From an uncultured Clostridia bacterium (GTDB lineage Bacteria; Bacillota; Clostridia; Saccharofermentanales; Saccharofermentanaceae), in contig CAMHSJ010000013.1 of the NCBI GenBank assembly GCA_946187935.1, forward strand, positions 1 through 44,400: DNA of 44,400 nt, given 5' to 3'. The notes beneath the pieces are model-generated. The model was not told where the DNA came from. It did no database searches and saw only the letters and a list, made by a program, of their open reading frames with translations. A program made the translations under genes and the position numbers. Shown one piece after another: positions 43,216 to 44,400 of this stretch (its first letter is position 1; each line of letters opens with the position of its first letter).

Positions 43216-43519
43216 GCAAGCTTTTTTGGGGTCTGTAACCTGATTGTAAAGTAAGTAATTGGGGGCATGGGGCAATTAGCACAAAAGGTTATGACAGGAT
43301 AAAACACCTAAAATGACGCTTTTCATACACTTTTTTGGTAAAGGCTTACAAAATACTTAAAATGTTTTTAACAAAACAACCAAAGACCCACGCGAGCAAC
43401 TACAAATTGCGTCATTCTTTTTTGTAAATTATGTCATATAGTAAACAAAACACGGCTTTGATAGTATTCTCTTATGAAAAAAGTCCGCATCATTGCGGCT
43501 ATTTGGAGGTAAAGAATAT
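43216..43519. other. Intergenic region before the ABC ATPase gene
   Basis: About 300 bp of A/T-rich sequence between the argC operators and the ATPase gene. A possible -10 TATAGT is at 43437-43442, with no convincing -35. A small hairpin CCGCA/TGCGG (43485-43498) stands just before the TTGGAGG ribosome binding site. No gene or other RNA is recognised here. Confidence 0.5.
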
Positions 43520-44400
43520 ATGGCAAGTCTATCTTTCCAGCATGTTTACAAAAAGTATGACGGTGGCGTCGTAGCCGTTTCTGACTTCAATCTTGAAGTA
43601 GCAGATAAGGAATTCGTTATCCTCGTAGGTCCTTCAGGATGCGGTAAGTCAACAACACTCCGTATGCTCGCCGGTCTTGAAGATATTTCCGAAGGTGAGA
43701 TCTACATCGACGACCGTTGCATCAACGACGTTCTTCCTAAGGACAGAGACATCGCGATGGTATTCCAGAACTACGCTCTCTATCCTCACATGACAGTTCG
43801 TGAGAACATGGCTTTCGCTCTTAAGATCAGAAAGATGGGTAAGGACGAGATCAACCGCCGTGTTACTGAGGCAGCTAAGATCCTCGAGATCGAGCACCTC
43901 TTAGAGAGAAAGCCTAAGGCTCTCTCCGGTGGTCAGAGACAGAGAGTTGCTCTTGGCCGTGCTATCGTTCGTGATCCTAAGGTATTCCTCATGGACGAGC
44001 CTCTCTCAAACCTCGACGCTAAGCTCCGTGTACAGATGCGTGTCGAGATCACAAAGCTCCACCACAGACTCAAGACAACATTCGTTTACGTTACACACGA
44101 CCAGACAGAAGCTATGACCATGGGTACCAGAATCGTAGTTATGAAGGACGGCTTCATCCAGCAGGTTGACTCTCCTACGGAGCTCTATGACAACCCGGTT
44201 AACACATTCGTTGCAGGATTCATCGGAATGCCTCCTATGAACTTCATCAATGCTGTTATCAACGTTGAGGGCGCAGATGTATTCGTTTCATTCGAGAACG
44301 TTACTATCAAGCTTCCGGACAGATATGCTGTTGAGGAAGTTATGGAGCGCGACGGTCAGGAAGTTATCTTCGGTGTCAGACCTGAGGCTATCACAGACGA
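43520..44400 (+). CDS. ugpC: Sugar ABC transporter ATP-binding protein, MsmK/UgpC type (partial, 3' end outside)
   Basis: 293 codons are visible. Walker [10 protein letters not shown] (37-45), the Q-loop [15 protein letters not shown], the signature LSGGQRQR, Walker [13 protein letters not shown] and the switch [12 protein letters not shown] are all canonical. They are followed by the C-terminal regulatory OB-fold domain typical of MalK/MsmK/UgpC. These ATPases often serve several sugar permease pairs in Firmicutes. The codon choice is strongly biased and differs from that of the neighbours, suggesting high expression. GGAGG precedes the ATG. It could energise the permeases at 2961-5207, which have no ATPase of their own. 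Confidence 0.96.
   Translation, partial: MASLSFQHVYKKYDGGVVAVSDFNLEVADKEFVILVGPSGCGKSTTLRMLAGLEDISEGEIYIDDRCINDVLPKDRDIAMVFQNYALYPHMTVRENMAFALKIRKMGKDEINRRVTEAAKILEIEHLLERKPKALSGGQRQRVALGRAIVRDPKVFLMDEPLSNLDAKLRVQMRVEITKLHHRLKTTFVYVTHDQTEAMTMGTRIVVMKDGFIQQVDSPTELYDNPVNTFVAGFIGMPPMNFINAVINVEGADVFVSFENVTIKLPDRYAVEEVMERDGQEVIFGVRPEAITD

Noticed and set aside
43128..43307. N-terminal extension of argC
   Set aside because: The stretch contains the promoter and operator repeats, and known ArgC proteins begin at the residue encoded at 43127.
43310..43335. cre-like catabolite site near TGAAAAGCG on the minus strand
   Set aside because: One base too many compared with the CcpA consensus, and no symmetrical second half.

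Overview
The window looks like a chromosomal segment of a Gram-positive, fibre-degrading anaerobe of the Clostridia, probably a gut or rumen lineage. The evidence is a SCIFF peptide with its radical SAM maturase, Veg, DivIC, RqcP, formate-tetrahydrofolate ligase, AGGAGG-type ribosome binding sites, two cellulases, and the order SRP RNA-dnaX-ybaB-recR. The genus cannot be fixed from sequence alone. Gene density is high. No tRNA, rRNA, insertion sequence, phage gene or CRISPR array was seen.

Layout, left third. The 5' end of a membrane-protein gene runs off the left edge. A stand-alone GMP synthase ATP-pyrophosphatase subunit is divergent from pyruvate kinase. A five-gene run (about 2961-10823) follows: two MalF/MalG-type sugar permeases, a HlyD-like adaptor with a very long coiled coil, a protein resembling the MacB extracytoplasmic domain, and a GH9 cellulase lipoprotein. 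It has no solute-binding protein or ATPase. A PutP-like Na+/solute symporter (minus strand) and a membrane-anchored GH5 cellulase come next.

Middle. A MarR regulator with a perfect palindrome over its own transcription start heads a tight directon (14120-23036). The directon holds a heterodimeric ABC exporter, a fusion of a YidC/Oxa1-like insertase domain to a sulfatase-fold (LTA synthase-like) domain, a CDP-glycerol glycerophosphotransferase-like protein and a GT2 glycosyltransferase. This could be a regulated cell-surface glycopolymer system. Facing it on the minus strand are the SCIFF precursor, its maturase and an overlapping YfcE-type phosphoesterase, then an Orn/Lys/Arg decarboxylase-like enzyme and a zinc-ribbon protein with a degenerate HD domain.

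Right third. Minus-strand housekeeping genes: SRP RNA, dnaX, ybaB, recR, rqcP, two membrane proteins and divIC. Then come fhs coupled to a degenerate beta-lactamase-fold protein, veg and ispE on the plus strand, and an argC-argB-argD-argF-GNAT operon behind a strong promoter flanked by ARG-box-like repeats. The window ends inside a highly expressed MsmK/UgpC-type sugar ABC ATPase, which could energise the orphan permeases at the left end.
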